Position numbers and translations under genes: made by a program. Positions 47,725-59,244 of a DNA stretch of 64,000 nucleotides are shown here, piece by piece (the first letter of the stretch is position 1; the number at the start of each line of letters is the position of its first letter). The notes below the pieces were generated by a model that was not told the origin of the DNA, ran no database searches, and worked only from the letters and a program-made list of their open reading frames with translations. Source of the stretch: Mangifera indica (taxonomy: Eukaryota > Streptophyta > Magnoliopsida > Sapindales > Anacardiaceae); contig NC_058153.1 of NCBI RefSeq assembly GCF_011075055.1, forward strand, positions 1,984,001-2,048,000, in the 5' to 3' direction.

Positions 47725-50072
47725 TAAATAATTTTAAATTAAAAATAAAATAATATTTAATTATATAATAATATATAAAAATAAATATATATAATATTAC
47801 ACTTTTATTAAAATGAAAAGATATTATTATAGTGATATGACATTGATTTTAAAGGTAAATTACATTTTTTAAACACAAAATGTGCACTAAAAGTACTGTT
47901 TTCTATTTATACCAAGTATAAATAATGCTTTTTATTTTCACATATTTTGGAAATATATTATTATTTTAATAATTTATAATATAATTTTTATAACTAAAAT
48001 TATTTAAGAATTTCAAAAACATATTTGAACATTTTTAAATTTCCCAAAAAACCTTGAAATTATCATATTCACATAATATATTTTAAAATTTATTCCGACC
48101 CCTAATTCATTGCATTTAAGTTAACTTTTCAAGTGTAATTATTATTTTTGAAACTACTAGAGATATATTAAAATTTTGAAAGTTAAAAAACCTTCAACAT
48201 TTTTGAATTTTCAAAAAAACCTAAATTTTCATTTACACCCCTAACATGTTAAAAAATGATTGTTTACTTTAACACATACAATTATATGTTATTGACACTT
48301 TCAATCTACACCTCTATTAATACAATTACTAATATTATTTATTGTCATTCCGAAAATAAAATCAAAAATAGAAAAAAAAGAGGATTAGTGTGAAAAAAAA
48401 GAAAAAAAGCGGTACTTATAGGTCTTGCTATTTAAAAAGTATTTTTATTTTTTTATTGATTTATATTATATGATAATATTAAAAAATAAAATAATAGATA
48501 CAAAAAGATAATTATATATTTTTAACATGTTTTTATTTAAAGAATTCAATTTTGGATGTGAAGTGTTATTTATACTAATTAAGATTGAAAAATTTTTCAA
48601 ACCAAACCTTGGGTGGAAAATGTAATTTATTCTTAGAGATGTACTATATATATTTATGTTATATATACAAATTAATACATACTCATATATATATATATAT
48701 CTAATTAAATATTATTTTATTTTTATTTTAAAATTATATAATTATATATTTATTTCTTAATTTTATTATTTACTCTTATAATTAATAGTATCTTGTTAAT
48801 GGATAAGACACAAGACAGAGAGACATAATTTGTTGTCTAGGCTAATATTTCTCCCGTCTCAAACTAAAACAAGACAAAAAGTAGAGGAATCGTGTCCTTT
48901 CATCACTATAATAATAACAAGGGCACAGTAATTTCACTATCGTATGATTATAATTGATTAAGATGATTACGTTATGATGTTGACACGTTTTCTGGCCAAA
49001 CTTAGCCGTGCCTGTCTATTTCAAAGACCTTCAAGTGGCTCTGCCTCCTGTGCATTGTGAAATGTGAACCCACATACCCATCATTAATTTGACTCACTTC
49101 TCAGTTTTCCTAACCCTGCTTTCAATCTCTAAGGGTCCACCTAAAAGGGTAGAAGTGTCAGAAAACCAACCAATCCAGTTTAACTGTCTTCAAATTGTTA
49201 AATTAAAATTAATAATGGCTTTAATTAAAAAAATCAATTTAATTTTAATTAGAATTTAATTTAAATCTATTATTTAAATTTTTAATTCATATTTATAATT
49301 TATTAATAAAACGATATTTTATAAATAAGTTATAAATTTAAATTATGAATTTAAATCAAAACTCAAATTATGAATTCAAAATGAATAAAATTGAATACTT
49401 CCTATCTCAAATTTAATTTAATTTAAAAAATAAATCAATTTTTTTCTTAAATTTAGTTTATATTTATACTAAATAAATTAGAATCAAATTAAACAAATTT
49501 AAGGGATTAATTTTTAGAGTCTTAACTCTAAAAAAGAAATTAATTTTTTTTTTTGGATGACAAGAAACTTCACTCAAAAGGGCGTCCCTTCAACGACCTC
49601 ACAGCCATACAACTAGGGGATTCACACCAATGAATAGACTAGTTTTAGCTTTTAACTTACGTCTGAACCAAGTGTAAAAGAAACATGGCTTTTGTCTATG
49701 TCTTTTTTAAAATGTTTTGTTCAGTTACTTTCAAGACCAGCAATTAGTAAATTTTTTCTACATGAAATAGACATAGAAGGCTCAAAAATTCCGGCTTTGG
49801 TGCGCGTGGATAGGTTTGTGTTGGAAACAGAAAACAATAAGGGGTAGTTGGGTCGGCCAAAAGTGGGGCAATGACACGGACCCTCTTACCATTATGTTAA
49901 CTCCAGCCTGCACTGTGTCTCCTCTTTCTCCCTTTTCACAACATGCCTACAAAGACTTCTACTTACACTCCCAATTTAACAACAAACCCAAATCACTTAA
50001 ACCCCAAATCTCTAATCTTCTCTCTTTAATACCAACTTTGCTTGATTGTTGTTGTTTGGATGTATGATACAC
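47722..50072. other. AT-rich intergenic DNA and IAA29 promoter
   Basis: 47.8-48.65 kb looks like another decayed fold-back element, with a right-end-like AAACCTTGGGTGGAAAATGT at about 48605. 49.15-49.55 kb is low-complexity AAATTTAAATTAT sequence. 48.8-49.15 and 49.55-50.07 kb are less AT-rich; the last 250 bp is the promoter/5' UTR of the Aux/IAA gene, with an out-of-frame upstream open frame ending 6 bases before the start codon. Confidence 0.45.
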
Positions 50073-50965
50073 ATGGAGCTTCAACTGGGTCTCGCTCTTC
50101 CAAGCACTAAGGGTTTCGACCTAAATATGGGCTTTGGTTTGGCTAATGATATTTGCAGCAACTATAAGAAACGGAGCTTTGAGGAGGCTTTTGAAAACGG
50201 CAAAAAGATGCCACGAACACTGCCTCTATTGCACTGGAACAACCAGCCCAACGAGGAAGATGACCCTGATCCCAAAGACCTTGAAAACAGTTCTTCTTTT
50301 GACAGTGACAAGTATAATCTCTCTCTCTTTGGTTTTGTAGTTAGAAGATTAACTATGTTTTAATAAATTGATTCATCAGGACGGTTGATGAAGATGCTGT
50401 AATGGGGTGGCCACCCATTAAGTCCTGGAGAAAGAAAGTGTGTCACCAAGATCAGGGAATCCGAGCCGAGCCCAAGAACAATCAGGCTGTGAGAAATATT
50501 GGCTTTGGCCGTGGCGGGGGACAAGCAGATTCTAACTCCATGTACGTGAAAGTGAATATGGAGGGAATGGCCATTGCCAGGAAAGTTGACTTAAGCCTCC
50601 ATGATTCTTTTGAAACTCTTACACCCACCTTGATCAGCATGTTTTGCATCTGTAAGTCTCTATACTAAAATCTTATTTCCTCCATTTCTTTAATATCTTC
50701 AAACTCAGTTTATAAGAAGTTGCATATTTTCTCGGTTACTTGATAACAGGGCGGCATGAGGATTCCAACGATTATAAACTCACATACCAAGATAAGGAAG
50801 GAGATTGGCTGATTGCTCAAGATGTACCTTGGGGGTAATTCTCTTTATGTCAAATGAATCGGTTTCTGTAATCAAATTTCAGATTCAATTTATGGCAATT
50901 TCTTGCTTTACAGAACTTTCATTCGCACAGTGCAACGCCTCAAGCTGTTGAAGATCAACGAGTGA
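50073..50965 (+). CDS. IAA29: Aux/IAA auxin-response repressor, IAA29-like
   Basis: Four exons: 50073-50311, 50380-50651, 50750-50834 and 50914-50965, giving 215 residues. Domain I is the EAR motif LQLGLAL at residues 3-9, which recruits TOPLESS. The domain II degron is MGWPPIKSW (G89-W-P-P-I93), with Ile for Val in GWPPV and the basic RKK after it. The PB1 domain starts MYVKVNMEGMAIARKVDL at residue 134 (invariant Lys137) and ends with the acidic OPCA-like DKEGDWLIAQDVPW. QPNEEDDPDPKDLENSSS before domain II, and MEL at the start, match Arabidopsis IAA29. Family role: short-lived nuclear repressor that binds auxin response factors and is degraded through TIR1/AFB on auxin. The start at 50073 is preferred over in-frame ATGs at 50046 and 50064 because it places the EAR motif at the N-terminus. 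The C-terminus after domain IV is very short. Confidence 0.92.
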
Positions 50966-53900
50966 TTGATAATTTATTTGAGGATCTTCAAGGCAGATTT
51001 GTCATGCAGTAGTTACGTACTTTTATTTCAACAGTCAATGGACCCATCTGGGTTTTCTAAGCTTTAGATGACTCTGTGATTTATAGTTTATGTAGAACCT
51101 ACGCATTGGCTCATCAGTCTGTAACTTTTGGATTATCTTTTAACTTCATGAAGAAAACATGACTCCCACATCATAATTTGCTTAGAAAATTGTTCAGATT
51201 GAGGATTGAGAAGCGGTGACAGATTGTCTGACCACTGGGAAAAAATCATAAAAGTTGTAGCTTTGCAGAAAGCAACTAAATTGGCACTCTTCTCATTGGG
51301 CTTGACTGTGGCCTATAAATGGTAGGATTTTGTGGCTTGGGCCTTTCTAGTTCTATGCTTGGTCTCTGTTCCCCTACCCACATTAAATGGGGCCTTTCTA
51401 AAAATGTTTATTAATGTAGAGCATTTTTCTTTTGATGTTCCCTTCCAACTCCAAAAATTGGGGACGGTTAGTTGTGTGGATAGGCTTACCCCTTGAGAAT
51501 TGTGCAACAATCAGCGTCTATATACCAAGTTGCAGATATCTGGTGCATGCCTAGCCTCCCAACAACCTGACATATCATCAAAAACATATGAATAACTTAC
51601 ACTAAGAGTGTGTAAATAACTCACTCCATCTAGACATATATTATTGCATTGTTCAAATGTTTATATTCCTACCTTAGAGCTGTGGGTAGTGTAAATCTTT
51701 ATCGAGTGAGAAGTGATTTAAGTTGTTCAATCATGACAATGTGTCCACCACCAATTATGACATTCAAATGGTCTGGGTATAATCATCATAATATTAATCG
51801 TACAGACTTCATCAAATTTAATACAAAGTGGTTATAGTATTTTGATGACACATTAAATGTGACGTGATTGAGTGAATTTGACAACATACATTATATTAAT
51901 TGTAAAGTGGTGCTATCATACCCAACAATCTCTAATGTATACTGAGCTTGGTTGTACACGAATCACTCAAATCTGATTGACATACATACTTAACAAAGCA
52001 TCCAGACTCCACCTATCCCTCTATGTTGACAATGTCCTCACCATTTGGATACAAAAACTATGAGGAAGGGAAGGGCAAGAGATCCTATCCTTTTTCAATC
52101 TCTAAGAACATATGAAATTCTCTGCCAAAAAACCTTATCATAATTTTTTAGACTCACTTGATTACTAAAAGCAAAAACTTTCTCTGTTATTGTTCTCTCT
52201 GGCACATTCTAAAAGAGACTAATGATACTTCATAAATCACTGTTTTATTTTTTGTGTTTTCTATAGAGTCATTCTCTATTTCATTTTATCTGCAACTCTC
52301 ATGAAATATTTTCAGATTATTACCCTGCATCTATATGACTGAGTCATAAATTTATAATAATATGACAGGAATGCTTTCAAGTTCTCAGTCCCGCTAAAAG
52401 GCAGTCTCACCATCATTTTGTATTATTTTTATCCTTTTTTTAAGGACGTTATTACAAATAGTTAAATGAATCTCGTCAGGTATGCTGAATCTGAACCATG
52501 TTTATCATATTTCAGTTAATACATTCTTTCTCATTGATCGTTTTCAGGGTTTAAGTTTCATTTTTCTGAAAGTTTATTCCAATTTGAATCCATTATAGTT
52601 GTTGCATATTTATTTTTGGAGTTGCTTTAAAGGGGAACCGTTGTTCAATGTGAATGTTGAAAATAAATGGCTTGTTTATTTGGTTAATAGATAGAGCTAT
52701 GTTTCTGTTAGAAAGATAAAGGGTCCTATTTTATTGGGAATTAATCCGTAATAAGACGTACAGTCAATTCAGGGTTTGTTAGTTCATTCTATCAGATGTT
52801 TTTACTGTCTAAACCTTATTGCACTTTAAGATTGTGTCAGCCTCCCTTTTAAACTCATTGTCCAGATTGATATGCAGGTTTGAGTAGCAATGTTAGATCC
52901 ATCAAAGTATATATGAGGAAAAGAAAAGGGAAGAAAAGGATAGTTTGGAAAGGATAACAGAATGGAAAGAGGAGGTATAAAAAGGGAAGGGAATTAAGAA
53001 GGGGAAGGAGAAAAAAAGAGTTTAAGGGGAAGAAGGGGAGGTGCCAGCTTCTCGAATAGCTGGTTTTTTCCGTATTGGTGGGTAGAGAGTTTTATATTCC
53101 GGGAATAGCAGTGAAAAGGGAACTGTCATTGATAATCCATAAATAAATTCAGAATTATCCTATTTCATTTGCATGGACTATTGGTGGCTTTCTATTGTGT
53201 TGGTGAGTGAGCTTTCTGCAGGTTATTCGGCTGAGGAAACAGTTCATGAAGGTTAAAGGTGTGCAGTTCTGTTGGAAGGGAGGTCGAAATTAATCTCCTG
53301 AAGAGGTACCTATCACAATTATATCAAGTTTGTTTGTTTAAATTCAATGTTTTCATGTTAAACTGGGTAACAACAGCAGTGACAATCTCTAGTTAAAGAC
53401 ATAACTTGCTATCTTCATGCGTTTCTACATCTGCACATCAACTATCTTGCCAATTTTCTGGAACATGATTTAGTTTTGGTAAAGCAAAAACTATTTTCAT
53501 TTTTATGGCACATTGACCTGGTTATGCAGCCTACTTTCTTGATCACTAATTTACCTTTAGAATGAGGATAAATTAAGAATTTGATGTTTAAGAAAACAGG
53601 GCTAAATAAATTGTTCTTGGTTCAATTGTTTCCCGTTGGAATGACCAAAATTTTTGCTGCAAGTAGTGAACCGGGCTAAATTTGATTGTGCGGAGCAATT
53701 TTCTTGGCAGTGGTTATTATGATGTTGTTGTAAGCTAGTAGTATATTGAAGGAATTACAGGCAAATGATCTGTATGCCATGAATTGATTGTCTTGTTTAT
53801 GCAAAATTGCACTTAGGTTAAACTTTTTTCAAATTTTTTTGGCTGGATAATTTTTCTGTGTGCAATGCCAGTGGCAAAGGTGATGCATCAGCCTGAACCT

Positions 53901-54224
53901 TCAACAAAAGTTTATCTAAAGGCACGATACCGAGAATCAAATTTTTGCTCCACACTGTGTGATAGACTGCTCAAATTAGTAGAGCAGAGGGCTCATTTTT
54001 CATAGTGTCACCAAAAATACTTATGGCAGCGCTTTTTTTCTTTATCCTTCCCTACCTTACATATTTTTCTAATGCAAGTCTATAACACATTGTATTTCTC
54101 CTGTTACTCATTGTGCCTTCATGAACTTTGATTGGAGAACAAATATATTATACAGAAAGATATAGTAGTTGCAGTAGTACGTAGTAAAATGATTTCTTTT
54201 TCTGCGAGTGATCAATCTCAACAT
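50966..54224. other. Intergenic, no supported gene
   Basis: First few hundred bases are the IAA29 3' UTR. The rest is moderately AT-rich with scattered open frames of under 70 codons. A purine-rich tract lies at about 52,910-53,045 (GGAAAAGAAAAGGGAAGAAAAGG-like), with sequence after it (CCAGCTTCTCGAATAGCTGG at 53,044) that could be part of an old retroelement end; I cannot confirm this. A degenerate 5' part of the glycosyltransferase pseudogene may lie in 53.2-54.2 kb. Confidence 0.4.
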
Positions 54225-54895
54225 AGTCATGAGGTAGACAATCTTGAGATCAGGTGGCATGAGCTGGATCCCGTTGTTACAAAATTTGTGATCGTTGAAT
54301 CCAACGCTACTTTTTCAGGAATTCCGAAACTTCTCTACTTCTCCTTAAACCAACCGGGTTTGTGTTTGCTGAGAAGATTGTCCATGATGTATATCCGGGT
54401 TGAACTGCATCTCGTGGGTCATATGAAGATCCATTTGTTCTTGAAGCAGAGCAGCGTAGGGCTATGAATGGTTGCTTTTTTAGCAGGGATATCTAATGAT
54501 GACCTACTCATAATGTCAGATGGAGATGAGATCCCAAGCCGGCACACTAAGAGACTACTGCAGTGCTGTGATGGGGTGCCAACAGATCTCACATTTTCTG
54601 CTGCAGGCTGGCATTGTAGCTTTCGCTTTCGTGAACTTCAGGAATATGTGTTCAAAATGACTGCTTATAGTCATGCAAATTGGGTTAAGGCGGAGGGAGT
54701 TTTTAGATCCTTCCCGAACACACAAAATCATTTGTAGTGGAGATGATCATTTTTATATGCTTCTTGAACAGTACACCTTCCAAGATTAAGAAGATGGACT
54801 CTATACCCTGTTCTGCCTCAGCTGTTCACCTTATATTTGATAGAGAACGCAGGTAACTTTAGGTTTCTTGTTCCTGGGGGCTGTTTACGCAAATG
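54225..54895 (+). pseudogene. Glycosyltransferase family 17 pseudogene (beta-1,4-N-acetylglucosaminyltransferase-like)
   Basis: Fragments in shifting frames match plant GT17 proteins in order: LEIRWHELDPVVTKFVIVES, ATFSGIPKLL, a FAEKIVHDVYPG block ended by an in-frame TGA, YEDPFVLEAEQRRAMNG, then after a frame change AGISNDDLLIMSDGDEIPSRHT, LLQCCDGVP, AGWHCSFRF, EYVFKMTAYSHANWV and, after another shift, IENAGNFRFLVPGGCL. About 50 residues of the usual domain between CDGVP and the AGWHCSF block are missing. At least one stop, two or more frameshifts and one deletion mean it makes no enzyme. Intact relatives add bisecting-type GlcNAc in the Golgi; the plant substrates are not well known. Both ends are approximate; no ATG or N-terminal membrane anchor is seen. 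Confidence 0.85.
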
Positions 54896-57800
54896 CACAT
54901 ATCCTCTCCAGCGTCTAGAGATTTGTAAAGATTATTTGTATGTTATACAAAGTGTAGTCATGTATCCTTCACTCTTTTAGTTCTGTTTCTACGTATTTAA
55001 GCAATTGGCAAAAGAGTTTCAATTTCCATAGGCAAATGTTACTAGGGGTGGATTGGAGCTCGAGTTTAAACTTGTTTAAGTTTAGTTTGATTTGAAAGAG
55101 TTTGACTCAAGCTCAATTCGATTTGAGAGAAATTGAATTCGAATTTGGTTAGAACATCAAACTTCAAAAAGATAATAGTAGGCTGTGTTGGGTTGACTTG
55201 TTAGAATTAAAGGGTCTATGATATGACCAAAAACCCTTTAGGTTTTGCCTTCTTGGTCTTTGATAGATTGAACTATATATTTTTGTGAACTGATCTATCA
55301 AATTATATAATTTTTTTATAATAAATTGATTTTAATGTTTTTAATAATTGATACCTAAAAAAATTTTTACACTTAAAAATGTTTATATTTATCTTAATAA
55401 AATAAATGTTTAGTTTATATGGATGAAAATGTTTATATTTAATAATGTTTACCGTTATGGTGCAATTACATAGTCCAAATTGTTGATGGTGGAGAAATTA
55501 GTTAATTAATGACAAATAATGACATATTTAGTAGCCAACAACAATAATATTATTATATCATATCAGAGTTTAACAAAACTGATAAAATATTAAAATTTTC
55601 AAAAATAAATTTTAAATTTAAATTTTTATTATATTTATAAAACTTTGATTTGAATTACTTAAAAAATAATAAGCAATTTCCTAGTCTATGTTCCCATAAC
55701 ATAATATTCCCAACAGTGACTTGACATGCAAAAGATGTACAATGTTGATATATTGAAAACCATTTTTTTGGTAATGTTATAATGGTACCTAATGATTTTT
55801 CATATTGAAAAAAAAGAAAGATTTAACCAATACTTACTTTTTACGTAAATAATAGATAAAATGGCTATTTTCCGCTTAAAGTTTGAAATAATAAATTCTC
55901 GTTTTTTAAATTTTAAAAAGTTAGATTTTTAACCGTCATTGACTTCCACTTTTCTTGATAAATTATGTTTAGTGATAATGTTAAAAAAAAAGTCATTTTA
56001 TATAACTTTTTTATTTTCTCTTTTTTCTCTTATTATATGTATATCTTTTCTTTTTATTTTTTCGACTTCTCCTTATAATAAGCTTTGGGTGTAAACTATA
56101 ATTTTAAAAATGTTATGTGTATTAATACAAATTTTAGAAGAGTATTTGGAAATTTAAAAAATGCTATGGTGTTTTTGAAAATTTTAAATTTTCAATACGT
56201 TCCGTAATAGTTTTAGAAATGATAATTACACTTCAAAAAAATAATTAAAACATAAGATTTTAAAATTAATTAGAGTTTTAATTTTTTTAAGAGTTTGATT
56301 AAATTTTAATATAGTAAGAGGTATATTGATAATTTGATATGTATATTGAGTGCTATCAAAAATTTTGTAATTTTAATAAAAAGATTTCAATTTTGAATAA
56401 TTTATTTTTTTTCAAATAAATTTTATAATAAAATTTTGTATAATTATTTTAAATATATAAATATATATTATTATATAATAAAATTATTTTAAATTAAAAA
56501 TAAAATAATATTTAATTATATTATATTTATATATTTGAAAAAATATTCATAATATTTTTTAATATTTTAACATATTTGTCCATGCTTAAAAACTATTAAT
56601 TTCATGCCAATTGAGGGATGACCTCTGCCAAATTCCTTCGAACTTTCGAATGCGCTAGTATCCTCCACGTGGCAGCTCCTGAACCCTACAAATCCGTTGA
56701 AAGTCAAGACTAAAGTCCACTGTTTTTACAGTGAGGTGTGCGCATGTGATCATACCATCTTTTCCACGTACGTAGAAGATGGGAACCGTTTAATTTGTCT
56801 TGCGTGACTGCGAACTGACGTCTGAAAAACGAGAAAAAGGATGTACGAGATTTTTATCGTATATAATGATATGATATGAGAAATTGAGAGACGATAAAGA
56901 CCTTTATTTTTTTTTCTTTTTCTAATTTATCCGTTTAATAAACCTCTTACGTCTGTTACACGCCTACCAATAAGAATCTTTTTCCACTCGCCGCATGTAT
57001 GTAAAAGTTGTACTCGCGACGCATGTGATGTGCGTGTCAGTTAGGCCAAACTTTGAATTGACTAATACGACCTTTTTCAGTCGTAAACATGTAAAGTCTT
57101 GTCTGAATTCTCCTTCTTTGCATTAAAATGTTTGCCTGACGAAGAAATTAAAATAAATAAATTTTTTAATCAGTTAAAATTATGTAATTTTCTAAGAAAT
57201 AAAATAAAATATTTATGACATTATTTGTCTGTAACACATTTTAGAGACAAAACAAATGTGTTTTTCTCAAAAAACAATATTATGTATTTATATTTTTTTG
57301 AATATAATTTAATTATATAAATAATATATCATATTAAAATTAAGTGTTTTTTATTTTTAATTCAAGATGATCAAATCATATAATAATATATAATTTATGT
57401 ATAAAAATGTATATGTATACTAATAAAATTATATATATACACTTTTAATATATAATCTAGACACATATACAAATGTTATTATGTGATTGAATGATTTTGA
57501 ATTAAAAATAAAATAATATCCGATCATATAATAATACATAACCTAAATATCTAAGTTATATAAAGAATTATATATACATAATATTTCTTAATTAATTAAT
57601 AATAACAAATCCCTATAAATACTATCTAAATAATAAATACAAATTATTTTTAATAAATGATTTAAAAAAATTATTTAAGAGAATAAATTACATTTTCCTC
57701 CTTGTTATAGAAACATTTTTTCATTCATTAATAGAATAAATAACATTTTTTTAATCTAAAACTAAACTTTGTTTAAAAAGAAATTAATGTTGTGAGAGTA

Positions 57801-58760
57801 AGATAATAATTTTATAATCTAAAAAATTTGAAAAAATATTAAAAATAATTTTTTATAAATCTCACCAACACATTTGAAACATGGCAATTTTGCCATTTTT
57901 ACAAGTTTGAAAACTTGTAAATTGATCCTTACAATTTATTGAAAACGCTAGCTATTAATATCACTTCTCCACCATCGTCACGAGCTTTGACCCTTACCAC
58001 TCTTTTTCCCAACATGTTATGAGTTGTCATCGATGACTCTTTCATTTTGAGTCATCAACAACTTGATCAAGAGAAACAGTTGATAACAACTTATATTGTG
58101 ATAGAAAAAAGATTGTGGAGTTTAAAATTCGTAATGACGAAGAGGGGAAAATATAAATGGTGGAAATAGGTGGATAAAAGGTCAATGTTAGATGAGATGC
58201 TGGAGAAAAGGGAGATAGGAATGTGTATATATTTTTGCAATAAAATATCGAAGGTTTTTTAAATTTTTGTAAATTTAGGTGATATAATAATTTTAAAAAA
58301 TAAAATAGTTAGAGATATTTTATTAATTAACTAACATGGTAGGAAAATTCTCTTTTATTAACAAAATTTAATTTTAATTGAAAAAAAAATTATTTATATT
58401 ATCAAAAGGTGAAAATGTGTTTTTAAATCAAGTCTAATTAAAAAAATATCTTTTACTTTATATAATAAAAATAATGTTATATATACATATTTTTATATAT
58501 AATTTAAATATATATAGATAATATATTATTATATAATTAAATAATATTTTATTTTTAATTCAAATTTATTATTTATATATATAAATTATAAAAAAAAAAA
58601 AAGCTGGTATGCAAAATTTTGTTAATATAATAATTATAAAAGTAGTTGGTAAATTTAACACAATTGAACTTAACACGTCAATAAGGCCACCAAAGAACTT
58701 ATAACACTGGCGTTATCACTCTATATGCGCGAACCTATCATCCTTATAAGTATTCCTACT
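54896..58760. other. AT-rich intergenic DNA with element debris
   Basis: Contains a TAGGGGTGGATTGGAGCTC element start at 55,030; a decayed fold-back element from about 55,863 (GGCTATTTTCCGCTTAAAGT) to about 56,500; a less AT-rich block 56,600-57,130 with CCACGTGGCAGC at 56,667; a MITE-like stretch 57,421-57,584; and another low-complexity block to 58.7 kb. No gene is supported. Confidence 0.45.
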
Positions 58761-58881
58761 TATCAGAGTACTTATGTATCATATCTCATATCATATCGCT
58801 CACGGTATTTAATCGGCCTGATACGTTTGTTTCTTCGCTTGCACATCTCTTTTATTCTTGAAATCCCTAGCTTTTTCTCTC

Positions 58882-59234
58882 TATAAATACTTACCAGAAT
58901 CGGAACTAGGAAAGACAAAAGAAAGGAAAGGAAAGGAACGGAACAACTGGAGAGAGAAATCACTGAAACAACCTCCTCTGTGTCTGCTCTGGCCAAAATT
59001 CTCCGATCTATAGTTATTATACAGGTAAAAAATGAACCTCAACTTTCATTCTTTTTCCATACCGACTGATTTCTCTTTCAGGTTTTGGCTAATATGCTGA
59101 ATTTCTTTTGTTGAATTCTCCTCGCTGAACTTCAATTATCGTCTCTTTTTTGTTTTTTGGCTGTGTGATATCACGGATTGTTGTTTTCCAACTATTGATC
59201 TGTGTGGTCTTGGATCTCTGTGATGTTTATACAG
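58882..59234 (+). promoter_or_regulatory. TATA box, 5' UTR exon and 5' UTR intron of the TOPLESS-type gene
   Basis: TATAAATA lies at 58882-58889. The expected start of transcription is about 58915, giving an untranslated exon that ends at 59024 (ACAG|GTAAAA). A 210-bp intron runs to the acceptor TTTATACAG at 59234, ten bases before the ATG. A 5' UTR intron before the start codon is a common feature of TPL-family genes. Confidence 0.65.
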
Positions 59235-59244
59235 ATACACAATT

